This document shows, piece by piece, positions 6,892-15,565 of a stretch of DNA of 64,000 bases. The notes beneath the pieces are model-generated. The model saw only the letters and a list, made by a program, of their open reading frames with translations. It searched no databases and was not told the origin of the DNA. Both the position numbers and the translations under genes were made by a program. Position 1 is the stretch's first letter. Each line of letters starts with the position of its first letter. The stretch is from contig CALBQR010000062.1 of assembly GCA_937899895.1 (NCBI GenBank), positions 1 to 64,000 of the forward strand, read 5' to 3'. This DNA is from an uncultured Alistipes sp. GTDB taxonomy: Bacteria > Bacteroidota > Bacteroidia > Bacteroidales > Rikenellaceae.

Positions 6892-7971
6892 TTACTGCGT
6901 CACAAACACTCTCCAACTGCCGTCTTTTTCGCCGCGCTCAACATACTTCTTCTGAAGAAGTTGGTCGAGCAGTTTCTGGATAGCAGCGATGCTAATACCT
7001 GTAATCTCTTTCATATCCGCGAGAGTCAATATCGGCTCTGTTCGCATAGCGTTGAGAATCTTTGTATAGTTTGGCGTGCGGAATGCAATACGCTCGCCAT
7101 CGTACCACCACACATTCTCATTCTTCTCGCTCACAAACAACACATCATTATACACTTCCGTAGCAACCAAATCATTGAAATATTTCAAGAACGGACGAAT
7201 ATCCTTAATCTCGGCGTGAGCACCATCGCTCGGTGCAGGACCTACCTCAACATCAGTCTGATGCAGAGCCTCCAAATAATCGCTCTTCTTGCGACTGCGG
7301 ACCACCACCATTGGGTAGTTATGGCGAGTCAGAATAAAGTTCACCATCAGTCGGGCGATACGACCATTGCCATCCTCAAAGGGGTGAATACGAATATAGC
7401 GGTAGTGGAATAACGCAGCCAACTCCACCGGCGTAAGTTTACCCTCTTGCTCCGCCTTATTATACCAATCGACCAAATCCACCATCAAGCTCGGAGTCTC
7501 CTCTGGAGATGCATACTCAAACCTATCCCCATAACGGGTGATCACGCTATTGGGGCGAGTCTTGTATTGCCCAGCGTGTATCACATAGCTCGTCTGACCA
7601 CCGCCTGGAAGATTGCGATAAACCGTATAGTCCTCTCGTAAAAGAGTCTTGTGCAGTGTTCGAATAAAGTTCTGCGTCAATGGCGTCTCTTTCACTTTTG
7701 CCTCTTCAGTCATCATACGGAGTCCCACATTGCTTGCCGCCATCTCTTGCACATCGCGCACATCAGCCTCGCCAATCACCTTGCCGAAGAGCAATAATAT
7801 TTCAGTCTGACCATAGGTCAAAGTGTTGCCCTCGATATGGTTGCTGTTGTAGTTGAAATCCACGGTAAAACGACGGCTCAGTCGCTCTCTATCCTTCTCA
7901 GACAGTGGTTGCAACTCCTGCCACGCAGCCAACGCTTTTTTGATATTTAGGTATTTCATACGCCTGAACAT
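6892..7971 (-). CDS. Fic family protein (putative AMP transferase) with C-terminal winged helix
   Basis: This 359-residue protein has the full Fic motif HPFEDGNGR (196-204), including catalytic His196, so it can probably transfer AMP or a related group to hydroxyl side chains of target proteins. The N-terminal segment SNHIEGN (43-49) fits the inhibitory (S/T)xxxE(G/N) helix, placed before the Fic core as in class II Fic proteins, which keep themselves inactive. The last 80 or so residues look like a winged helix (ILTLADMKEITGISIAAIQ). The start may be ATG 7971 or ATG 7959; the second leaves more room for a ribosome-binding site because the -7 box is at 7987-7994. An 18-bp palindrome (8013-8030) covers the -33 region, suggesting autoregulation. 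The target is unknown. Confidence 0.9.
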   Translation of the reverse strand: MFRRMKYLNIKKALAAWQELQPLSEKDRERLSRRFTVDFNYNSNHIEGNTLTYGQTEILLLFGKVIGEADVRDVQEMAASNVGLRMMTEEAKVKETPLTQNFIRTLHKTLLREDYTVYRNLPGGGQTSYVIHAGQYKTRPNSVITRYGDRFEYASPEETPSLMVDLVDWYNKAEQEGKLTPVELAALFHYRYIRIHPFEDGNGRIARLMVNFILTRHNYPMVVVRSRKKSDYLEALHQTDVEVGPAPSDGAHAEIKDIRPFLKYFNDLVATEVYNDVLFVSEKNENVWWYDGERIAFRTPNYTKILNAMRTEPILTLADMKEITGISIAAIQKLLDQLLQKKYVERGEKDGSWRVFVTQ

Positions 7972-7986
7972 TTATCATTTCTTGTG

Positions 7987-8030
7987 CAAATATATAAAAA
8001 AGTTTTGAATATGGTTGTACATATACAACC
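7987..8030 (-). promoter_or_regulatory. fic promoter with 18-bp palindromic operator-like site
   Basis: The minus-strand -7 box TATATTTG lies at 7994-7987. Twenty bp upstream, where the -33 box should be, sits the palindrome GGTTGTACATATACAACC (8013-8030) with 7-bp perfect arms. A repressor bound there would block polymerase. The winged helix of Fic itself is one candidate. Confidence 0.55.
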
Positions 8031-8218
8031 TTTTTGATATTTATTCTATGCAAATAACGAAATAATCTATCGAATTAGAGCATGGTTCGTAACGATCAAC
8101 TGCCCCCATGATTCATTTTGGCCAAAAACAAAGCTTGCATCTCTTTGAATTATAAAGAGTATGTAGGCTTTTGGTGTATAATTGGCGCAATGCCAATATT
8201 GTATTACTATGCTATAAA

Positions 8219-8307
8219 AGTTATACTTTCTGAGATGAATCATATGGCCTAAGTCACCCGAATACACGCTCTACTCTTTGATGGCAATTACCCAGAAAAT
8301 CTATTAT
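8219..8307 (-). repeat. Diverged direct repeat, copy B (decayed coding fragment)
   Basis: It aligns with 1501-1590 in the same orientation. The shared minus-strand peptide frame is interrupted here by a stop codon (IAIKE, stop, then YSGDLGHM), so it is not an intact gene. Confidence 0.55.
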
Positions 8308-8603
8308 GTAATTACACAAATTGTTATTACAAAAAGTGTAAATACATTTTATGTAACATTGGTTTTGGGGTGTGCTTTTATTTTCGAAGTGCACCATAAA
8401 TGTACTGCGTTTCGGAAACAAAACAACATTCCATACTTTCTCGGACAACATATATATGTAGTTTTATGTCAATGTATTATCCCCGCATCTTCCGAGTAAG
8501 AAAGTCTATGTATTTATATGTGAGCGTGGTGTAAGGATATTTAGTGCAAATCGCACAACGCTTTGAATGCTTGAGATAAACAAGCCACACCGCCTTCACC
8601 GCC

Positions 8604-8660
8604 GGAATCACTAAAGAAACAAAAAATATAAGGAGTCCCAAAAGGACTCCTATATTATTT
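8604..8660 (-). terminator. Terminator element of the GH3 gene, inverted copy of 19980-20040
   Basis: The hairpin pairs 8625-8638 with 8644-8656 (one bulged base) and is followed on the minus strand by a T-rich tract. About 57 bp of it, including sequence beyond the hairpin, recur in inverted orientation at 19980-20040. It lies 160 nt after the GH3 stop codon. Confidence 0.65.
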
Positions 8661-8816
8661 TATTCATTTCGAGATAGTTAGGTGATTTTCGAAACCCATC
8701 AAAAATCCCTCAAAAATCACGGTTTTTCTCTCAATTTTCGACCAAAAATTTATATATTAATTTAAGGTTGTACTTAAATTGGAGGGTGCGGAGGGTTGGT
8801 GACCGTTTGTAGTTGG

Positions 8817-11162
8817 TTAGCGGTTAAGGCGAATGTTGGGACCCAGATGTGTGGTTTCGGTGCAGGTCAGGCGGTCGGTGAGGTTGCCACACTGAATGGT
8901 GAATGTGCCATCCTCCAAGTGCCACTTGCCATCGTTCGCTGCCATTGCCAACTCCTCGGCTCTAATCTCAAATTCGACCGTCGTGCTCTCGCCCGCTGCA
9001 ATCTCGACCTTCTCGAAATCGCGCAGACGGCGTGCATCAGGAACAATCGACGCAATATCATCATTGATAAAGAGCAACACGCTCTCCTTGCCGCTACGCT
9101 TGCCGATGTTCTTGACATCGACAGCTATGCGGATTGTATCGCCCGCCTTAAACTCCTGCCCTTCAATAACTCGCAGGTTGCTATACTCGAACGTGGTGTA
9201 CGACAGTCCGTAGCCAAATGCCCACTGCGCTGACACCACGGCGTTGTAGTCGTAAGCGCCCTCCATCGTATCGACACTCTCGGAAACCTTATGGTCGTAG
9301 GTGGTCATTGCGTTCGAATACTTTTGATAGGTGTAGGGCAACTTGCCCGAAGGATTGACCTTACCATAGAGGATATCGGCAAGTGCGCGAGCGCCCTCCG
9401 TGCCGGGAATATAGGTGTGGAGTACGGCTGCCGTGTTGTCGACAAACGACGATATAATACGACCTCGACCCTCGTTAAGAATAAGCACGACGGGTTTGCC
9501 CGTAGCGATAAGTGCCTTGGCAAGCTGCTGCTGATTCTCCGAAATGGCCATCTCGGTGATGTTGCCAGGCGCCTCACAATATGAATTTTCGCCAATGCAG
9601 AGCACCACTACTTCGGCCTTCTCGGCGGCCTTCACCGCAGCCTCGACATCGATGTTGCACTCGGTAGCAAAATGTCCCTTCGAGGCGTACTCGACGCCCG
9701 CAACGAAATCGACATTATCACCGCCGATAGCACGAATTGCATCGACAAACGTGGTGCCATTAGGCAATACTTGATCCACGATATCGCCCTGCCACGAGAA
9801 ACTCCAACCACCACATAAGGGGCGCATACGGTCGGCATTGGGTCCTGCAACGAGAATGCGCGTATCGGGCGAAAGCGGAAGGATCTGATCGTTATTTTTT
9901 AGTAGCGTAATCGACTCGGTTGCAGTCTTGTAGCAGGCCTCGCGAATCTCCTCGCCTTGAAACTTCGGGTAGTCCTTGCGATAGGTGTTCGGGGTATCGA
10001 GCAGACCCAAGCGAACCTTCATACGAATGATACGTCGTACTGCATCGTCGATACGCTCCATCGACACTTTGCCCTCGTTTACCAACTCGATAAGCAACGT
10101 GCAGAAATTGACATCGTAGGGGATCATCGACATATCGACACCCGCATTGATCGAGAGCCGAATAGCGTCCTTGTGGTCCACGGCGATCTTCTCGCGGGTG
10201 TACAAATTGGCAATATCGGCCCAATCTGTTACGATCATACCGTCCCAATTTAGCCCCTCTTTGAGCCAAACGGTGAGCAGTTCATAGTCGGCGTGGGTGG
10301 GAATGCCGTTGATTGATGCCGAGTTGACCATAATCGACAGAGCGCCTGCCTCGATCGCAGCCTTGAAGGGCGCAAAATGTTTCTCGCGCAGCTCGGCAAT
10401 AGATACGTATGCGGGGGTGCGATCCTGTCCCGAGTTGGTCATACCATATGCCATATAGTGCTTGGGACACGACGCAATGTGGTAACGGTCAATATGATTG
10501 GGGTCCTCGCCCTGATAGCCGAGCACCATCTCACGAGCCAGCTCTGCCGAGAGATAGGCGTCCTCCGAGAAACTCTCCCATTGGCGTGGCCACGACGACT
10601 TGCGACCAAGGTCGAGCGTGGGTGAGTAGGTCCACGGAATGTTGCACGCACGCACCTCGTAGGCGGTCATCTCGGCCATTTGACGCACCAGCGCGCGGTT
10701 GAACGTAGCGGCTGCATTCACCTCTTGTGGAAAGAGCGACGAGCCCATCGTGTAGGTCACTCCGTGAATGGCGTCGATACCGTAAAGTGTCGGCAGACCC
10801 GTGTGCTTGATCGATACGGCGTTAATCTTGGGGATTATCTCGTTCCATTCCTCGACGGTGAGAGCCTTGCCAGGGGCATTGAGCACCGAACCAAATTTGT
10901 ATTGTGCGGCAATTTGGTCGAGAACCTCTTCTCGAAGGACAAATTTTTTGTCGACTTGGGGCACGCTCGCACCAAATTTATCAATGTTGAGCTCGGCCAT
11001 CTGTCCGACCTTCTCTTCGAGGGTCATACCTTTGAGAATCTTCTCGACGCGACGCTCGATTTTGCTATCGCGCGCAATGGCGGGTGCAACCTCCTGAGCC
11101 ACAGCTGAAAATGAAGTGGCGACAAGAACAAATGCCAACAAAAGCAATTTTATAGATTTCAT
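8817..11162 (-). CDS. GH3 family beta-glycosidase (BglX-like beta-glucosidase)
   Basis: This 781-residue enzyme has a signal peptide (about 1-22, ending AVAQ) and no lipobox, so it is probably periplasmic. The GH3 TIM-barrel domain carries substrate-binding KH (K234, H235) in CPKHYMAYG and the nucleophile D313 in GMIVTDWAD. An alpha/beta domain follows, then a fibronectin III-like C-terminal domain from about residue 680. Size and layout match BglX-type beta-glucosidases/xylosidases that trim beta-linked oligosaccharides. It is a single gene with a strong promoter (11223-11254) and diverges from the galactose operon. The exact substrate cannot be read from sequence; beta-glucosides are most likely. 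Confidence 0.92.
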   Translation of the reverse strand: MKSIKLLLLAFVLVATSFSAVAQEVAPAIARDSKIERRVEKILKGMTLEEKVGQMAELNIDKFGASVPQVDKKFVLREEVLDQIAAQYKFGSVLNAPGKALTVEEWNEIIPKINAVSIKHTGLPTLYGIDAIHGVTYTMGSSLFPQEVNAAATFNRALVRQMAEMTAYEVRACNIPWTYSPTLDLGRKSSWPRQWESFSEDAYLSAELAREMVLGYQGEDPNHIDRYHIASCPKHYMAYGMTNSGQDRTPAYVSIAELREKHFAPFKAAIEAGALSIMVNSASINGIPTHADYELLTVWLKEGLNWDGMIVTDWADIANLYTREKIAVDHKDAIRLSINAGVDMSMIPYDVNFCTLLIELVNEGKVSMERIDDAVRRIIRMKVRLGLLDTPNTYRKDYPKFQGEEIREACYKTATESITLLKNNDQILPLSPDTRILVAGPNADRMRPLCGGWSFSWQGDIVDQVLPNGTTFVDAIRAIGGDNVDFVAGVEYASKGHFATECNIDVEAAVKAAEKAEVVVLCIGENSYCEAPGNITEMAISENQQQLAKALIATGKPVVLILNEGRGRIISSFVDNTAAVLHTYIPGTEGARALADILYGKVNPSGKLPYTYQKYSNAMTTYDHKVSESVDTMEGAYDYNAVVSAQWAFGYGLSYTTFEYSNLRVIEGQEFKAGDTIRIAVDVKNIGKRSGKESVLLFINDDIASIVPDARRLRDFEKVEIAAGESTTVEFEIRAEELAMAANDGKWHLEDGTFTIQCGNLTDRLTCTETTHLGPNIRLNR

Positions 11163-11222
11163 ATTTAATAGTTAATAGTTATTTAGCGTTAAAAATCGTT
11201 GTGTGTCTTGATTTTCGATACC

Positions 11223-11254
11223 CAAAGTTACCTCTTTTAGTTTTTAATGACAAA
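11223..11254 (-). promoter_or_regulatory. Promoter of the GH3 gene
   Basis: On the minus strand TTTG (11254-11251), 20 bp, then TAACTTTG (11230-11223). Both boxes match the consensus exactly. The leader to ATG 11162 is about 55 nt. Confidence 0.75.
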
Positions 11255-11395
11255 CTTTCGAGGCGCAAAAATGCAGGAAAAGCGTGGCGAGGTCGAGAAT
11301 AAGAGCCAATATCTTCAATGATGGACTTTTGATAAAAGCTGCATTTGTGCATTAAAAAAGTGCATTCGAACAGCCCGATACAATAATATTATGAT

Positions 11396-11403
11396 TAACT
11401 TTG
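11396..11403 (+). promoter_or_regulatory. -7 box of the galactose operon
   Basis: TAACTTTG on the plus strand matches TAnnTTTG. No good -33 box is at the normal distance, which would fit activator dependence. Confidence 0.45.
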
Positions 11404-11562
11404 TATGTGGGTTTATAACCGCACAACTGCGAAAAAACAGAGTTTAACGCATTAGTACTAACCCAAGTGATAACCGAAAGGCGGAGCGCGCCCTTGAAAT
11501 TGCGCTCAACTCGGCCCGAAACTGGGGAAAAGAGAGTCAAAAACATCAAATTAATTTATGAT

Positions 11563-12468
11563 ATGAAACCTGCGTTATTGGTATTGGCTGCGGGAATGGG
11601 TAGCCGCTATGGTGGCCTGAAACAGATTGACGGCCTTGGACCAAATGGTGAGACGATAATGGATTACTCAATATTTGATGCCATTGGAGCCGGTTTTGGC
11701 AAGGTGGTTTTTGTCATCCGCAAAGACTTTGAACAAGAGTTCAGGGAAAAGATCCTTTCAAAATATGAGGGGCATATAGATGTGGAGGTCGTATTCCAAT
11801 CTATAAACTCGCTGCCTGAGGGTTTTCGTTGTCCGGACGAGAGGACCAAACCCTGGGGACCTGCGCACGCTGTAATTATGGCTGACAAGGCTATCGATGT
11901 GCCGTTTGCGGTTATAAACTCAGATGACTTTTACGGAAGAAACTCGTTTGAGGTTATCGGCAAGGAGTTGATGCAGCCCGCCAAACGCCCAGGTGACTAC
12001 TGTATGGTAGGATTCCGCGTGGGTAATACGATGACCGAAAATGGAGGTGTAAACCGAGGAGTGTGTCAGGTGCAGAACGGTTGTCTTACATCGGTTGTTG
12101 AGTGTAAGGGCATAGCATACAACGAGCAGCACGACATTGTCTACAAAGATGCGGAAGGAGTCAGCCATAGCCTTGACGCGAACGTACCCGTATCGATGAA
12201 TATGTGGGGATTTACGCCCGATTATTTTGAGCTGGCCACAAGGGAATTCACAAAGTTCCTCTCGGAAAAGATCGACAAGCCCAACTCCGAGCAGGTAATT
12301 CCTGATGTCGCCGACGCCCTTATAAAATCGGGGGAGGCAACCGTAAAGGTTCTGGATACAGATTCCCGATGGTTTGGTGTAACATATGCGGAGGACAGGC
12401 CGGGTGTGGTTGAAAAGTTTGCAGAACTGCACCGAAAAGGGGTCTATCCCGACAAATTGTTCAAATAA
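11563..12468 (+). CDS. Sugar-1-phosphate nucleotidyltransferase
   Basis: This 301-residue protein belongs to the NTP-transferase fold. The N-terminal signature LAAGMGSRYGGLKQ (about 8-21) binds the nucleotide, and INSDDFYGR carries the metal-binding aspartates. I chose ATG 11563 because MKPALLVLAAGMGSRYGG is the normal family N-terminus; the upstream frame is non-coding leader. It is the first gene of an operon with galK, galM and two GH2 enzymes, yet no GalT is present. It may therefore make a UDP-hexose from the sugar phosphate produced by GalK, or supply UTP-glucose-1-phosphate uridylyltransferase activity. That role is inferred from position. The family also includes enzymes of cell-envelope sugar synthesis. 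Confidence 0.8.
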   Translation: MKPALLVLAAGMGSRYGGLKQIDGLGPNGETIMDYSIFDAIGAGFGKVVFVIRKDFEQEFREKILSKYEGHIDVEVVFQSINSLPEGFRCPDERTKPWGPAHAVIMADKAIDVPFAVINSDDFYGRNSFEVIGKELMQPAKRPGDYCMVGFRVGNTMTENGGVNRGVCQVQNGCLTSVVECKGIAYNEQHDIVYKDAEGVSHSLDANVPVSMNMWGFTPDYFELATREFTKFLSEKIDKPNSEQVIPDVADALIKSGEATVKVLDTDSRWFGVTYAEDRPGVVEKFAELHRKGVYPDKLFK

Positions 12469-12505
12469 ATTGCACTCTTCAAGGATAATGTAACCCAATT
12501 ATTTA

Positions 12506-12513
12506 TATCTTTG
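12506..12513 (+). promoter_or_regulatory. Internal -7 box before the first GH2 gene
   Basis: TATCTTTG lies 38 bp before ATG 12552, within the 83-bp gap after the nucleotidyltransferase gene. It may give extra transcription of the downstream catabolic genes. No clear -33 box is seen. Confidence 0.4.
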
Positions 12514-12551
12514 AGGTAAACAATACCGTAACACAAATAACCTATAATAAT

Positions 12552-14366
12552 ATGAAAACTAAGATTCTTCTTGTAGCAGCGTTGTTCCTTGCTGTTGCAT
12601 CATTTGCACAGCAGCCTCGCTCGGAGTATCCTCGTCCGCAGTTTGAGAGGGCTGATTGGATGAATTTGAATGGCGAATGGAGTTTTACCCTCGATCTGGC
12701 TGACACGGGCCACGAGCGTGATTTCACCAACAATAAAGGTTTTGACGGTAAAATTATTGTCCCGTTTGCTCCGGAGAGCAAATTGTCGGGCGTAGAGCAT
12801 AAAGAGTTTATTAATGCCGTGTGGTATCAGCGTACAATTCAGATTCCGGCTGATTGGAAAGGTAAAAATGTAAAACTGAATTTTGGTGCAGTCTTTTATG
12901 AGTCGGAGATCTTCATCGACGGCAAGTTTGTTGGTCGCCATTATGGAGGTTCGGATTCTTTCTCGTTCGATATCACAGAGTTTGTGGCAGACGGCAAGGA
13001 GCATAACCTGGTGGTTCACGCCGAGAGCGATTTGAGATCTGAAGATCTGCCGTCAGGCAAGCAGTCGCACAAACTTTATTCTCACGTTTGTATGTATACC
13101 CGTACAACCGGTATCTGGCAGACTGTATGGATGGAGGCAGTGAACCCCTGTGGTCTTGAAAGAGTGCAGGTATTTACAGATATCGACCAGAACCAGATAG
13201 TGGTTACTCCTACATTCTATAACCTTTCGAACGGCAATCGCCTTGCAATAAGTGTTAAGGATGGTGAAAAAGTGGTCGCAAAGGCAGATGTTGTTGCTGC
13301 GCAGGGCATTCCAGTGGTTATACCTGTCAAGAAACCAAAACTTTGGAGCCCCGAATCTCCGTTCCTGTATGATGTAGTTTACGAGGTGAAAGATGCCGCC
13401 GGCAACGTTCTGGATAAAGTGGACGCTTATGTGGGTATGCGCAAAATCCACATAGACGGCACGCAGATCTACCTTAACAACAAACCATACTACCAGCGTC
13501 TTGTCCTCGATCAGGGTTTCTATCCCGACGGCGTGTGGACTGCACCTTCGGACGCAGCATTGAAGGGAGATATCGAGATGTCTATGGCAGCCGGTTTCAA
13601 TGGAGCACGCCTGCACCAGAAGGTGTTTGAGGAGCGTTTCTACTATTGGGCCGACAAATTGGGCTACCTTGTATGGGGCGAGATGGCCTCTTGGGGGAAG
13701 AATTCAAGCTCGGTGGCCGCAGCTCGCAACTTTATCTCCGAGTGGACCAATATAGTGGTACGCGACCGTAATCACCCGGCACTCGTAACCTGGACACCTT
13801 TCAATGAGGAGTGGGAGGCTACAACCAACGAGATGGGACGTTTCCTGACGGATGTATATGAACTTACCCGCAAACTTGACCCTTCACGTCCTGTGAATAC
13901 CGTAAGCGGCGGTTTGTATGTGATTTCGGATTTCTGCACCACTCACAGCTACCAGCAGGATGGCGAGAAGTTGCACAAGATGTTGTTTGATGGCGAGAAA
14001 TTCTACCAGCCTCAGGCACCCGGCAAGATAAATGCCAACACGTTGGACCACCTCTATTATGATGGCAAGGTGCCTTACATCATTGATGAGTTTGGAGGTA
14101 TCAAATGTGCAGAGGCAAACCCCTCAAAGGAGAATGCTTGGGGATATGGTGATGCAGCCATTACCAAAGAGGATTTCTACAAACGTCTGGAATCACAGGT
14201 GAAGGCAATCGTAAGCCACAGCGATAAGATCTGCGGTTTCTGCTACACTCAGCTTACCGATGTTGAGCAGGAGCAGAATGGTGTCTACTATTTCGACCGT
14301 ACAGCGAAATATGATATGGAGCGTGTGCGCGCAATATTCCAGATGGCACTGCCTGAGACAAAATAA
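12552..14366 (+). CDS. GH2 family glycosidase (beta-galactosidase/glucuronidase type), 604 aa
   Basis: A signal peptide (about 1-19, ending ASFAQ) directs this 604-residue enzyme to the periplasm. It follows the short GH2 plan: N-terminal jelly-roll sugar-binding domain (about 30-185), an immunoglobulin-like domain (to about 290), then a TIM barrel. The acid/base is E419 in TPFNEEW and the nucleophile is E513 in DEFGG. It lacks the C-terminal small chain of LacZ. Together with the LacZ-type enzyme at the end of the operon it should release galactose or a related sugar from glycans; beta-glucuronidase or other GH2 activities cannot be excluded. It lies 83 bp after the nucleotidyltransferase gene and 28 bp before galK. 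Confidence 0.88.
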   Translation: MKTKILLVAALFLAVASFAQQPRSEYPRPQFERADWMNLNGEWSFTLDLADTGHERDFTNNKGFDGKIIVPFAPESKLSGVEHKEFINAVWYQRTIQIPADWKGKNVKLNFGAVFYESEIFIDGKFVGRHYGGSDSFSFDITEFVADGKEHNLVVHAESDLRSEDLPSGKQSHKLYSHVCMYTRTTGIWQTVWMEAVNPCGLERVQVFTDIDQNQIVVTPTFYNLSNGNRLAISVKDGEKVVAKADVVAAQGIPVVIPVKKPKLWSPESPFLYDVVYEVKDAAGNVLDKVDAYVGMRKIHIDGTQIYLNNKPYYQRLVLDQGFYPDGVWTAPSDAALKGDIEMSMAAGFNGARLHQKVFEERFYYWADKLGYLVWGEMASWGKNSSSVAAARNFISEWTNIVVRDRNHPALVTWTPFNEEWEATTNEMGRFLTDVYELTRKLDPSRPVNTVSGGLYVISDFCTTHSYQQDGEKLHKMLFDGEKFYQPQAPGKINANTLDHLYYDGKVPYIIDEFGGIKCAEANPSKENAWGYGDAAITKEDFYKRLESQVKAIVSHSDKICGFCYTQLTDVEQEQNGVYYFDRTAKYDMERVRAIFQMALPETK

Positions 14367-14394
14367 TTGTGAACAACTATAAAATATTGACATT

Positions 14395-15540
14395 ATGGAC
14401 ATTAAGCTTATACGTGATAAATTTGCAGAGCATTTTGCAACTGAGGGCGAACTTTACACATCACCAGGACGAATTAACCTCATCGGTGAACATACTGATT
14501 ACAACGGCGGATTTGTATTCCCAGGAGCCATCGACAAAGCAATGGTGGCCGAGATTAAGCCCAACGGCACAGACAAGATACGCGCCTACTCGGTAGACTT
14601 GCAGGATTATGCAGAGTTTGGCCTCAACGAGGAGGACAAACCGACGGCATCTTGGGCCTGCTACATCTTTGGAGTGGTACGTGAGATTCAGAAGCGCGGC
14701 GGAATGGTCAAAGGTTTTGATACCGCATTTGCAGGCGATGTTCCCCTGGGAGCAGGTATGTCATCTTCGGCAGCATTGGAGTCAACTTATGCCTTTGCAT
14801 TGAACCATATCTTCAACGAAGACAAGATTGACAAATTTGAGCTTGCCCGCATCGGACAGTCGACCGAGCACAACTATTGCGGTGTGAAATGTGGAATTAT
14901 GGACCAGTTTGCATCGATTTTCGGAAAGAGAGGAAACCTGATGCGTCTGGACTGCCTGTCGATGGAGTTTGAATACTTCCCGTTTGATCCTGAAAAGTTC
15001 GGTTACCGCCTTGTGCTGCTCGATTCTGTGGTAAAACACGAACTTGTAGGCTCTCCTTACAACAGACGCCGCGAGTCTTGTGAGCGTGTAGCTGCAATGC
15101 TGGGTCAGGAGACCCTGCGCGGTGCAACGATGGAGAAACTCAACGCCATTAAGGACAAGATCTCTGAAGAGGATTATATGCGTGCCCGCTATGTAATCGG
15201 CGAGGAGAAACGTGTATTGGATGTATGTGCCGCTTTGGAGGCAGGCGACCTTGAAACCGTAGGTGAGCGTATGTATCAGACCCACTGGGGAATGTCCAAA
15301 GACTACGAGGTAAGCTGCGAGGAACTCGACCTTCTGGCAACCATCGCCAAAGAGTGCGGCGTAACCGGTTCGCGCATTATGGGTGGCGGATTTGGCGGCT
15401 GCACAATCAACCTCGTAAAGAGCGGTCTGTATGATGAATTCGTAGCAACGGCCAAAGAGAAATTTTGCGCTGCATACGGCCACGAGCCCAAAGTCTACGA
15501 TGTGGTAATATCTGACGGTGCTCGTAAATTTGAAATATAA
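14395..15540 (+). CDS. galK: Galactokinase GalK
   Basis: This 381-residue GHMP kinase phosphorylates galactose to galactose-1-phosphate with ATP in the cytoplasm, the first committed Leloir step. It shows the galactokinase signature GRINLIGEHTDYNGG (25-39), the ATP-binding GAGMSSSAALE loop (about 120-130), the catalytic aspartate D170 in IMDQF, and the C-terminal GSRIMGGGFGGCT motif. The length is typical. It sits in the middle of the galactose operon, 25 bp before the aldose epimerase gene. Confidence 0.96.
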   Translation: MDIKLIRDKFAEHFATEGELYTSPGRINLIGEHTDYNGGFVFPGAIDKAMVAEIKPNGTDKIRAYSVDLQDYAEFGLNEEDKPTASWACYIFGVVREIQKRGGMVKGFDTAFAGDVPLGAGMSSSAALESTYAFALNHIFNEDKIDKFELARIGQSTEHNYCGVKCGIMDQFASIFGKRGNLMRLDCLSMEFEYFPFDPEKFGYRLVLLDSVVKHELVGSPYNRRRESCERVAAMLGQETLRGATMEKLNAIKDKISEEDYMRARYVIGEEKRVLDVCAALEAGDLETVGERMYQTHWGMSKDYEVSCEELDLLATIAKECGVTGSRIMGGGFGGCTINLVKSGLYDEFVATAKEKFCAAYGHEPKVYDVVISDGARKFEI

Positions 15541-15565
15541 CATAACCCCCAAATTAGGATAAGTT

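Larger units (their letters stand above)
7972..8816. other. 845-bp intergenic region between fic and the GH3 gene
   Basis: No intact gene is seen. It holds the fic promoter and palindrome (7987-8030), the degraded repeat copy B (8219-8307), a short motif near 8510-8570 that recurs near 38750-38790, and the terminator-like inverted-repeat element at 8604-8660. The stretch 8661-8816 shows nothing I can name. This marks the change from AT-rich accessory DNA to higher-GC core DNA. Confidence 0.5.
11163..11562. other. 400-bp divergent promoter region
   Basis: This region lies between the GH3 gene and the galactose operon. It holds the GH3 promoter (11223-11254) and a -7 box for the operon (11396-11403). 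The remaining 160 nt form a long leader before the nucleotidyltransferase gene, in which I recognise no riboswitch. Confidence 0.5.

Noticed and set aside
8278..8499. 73-codon plus-strand frame before the GH3 region
   Set aside because: It crosses the decayed repeat copy, is AT-rich with no domain pattern and has no promoter.
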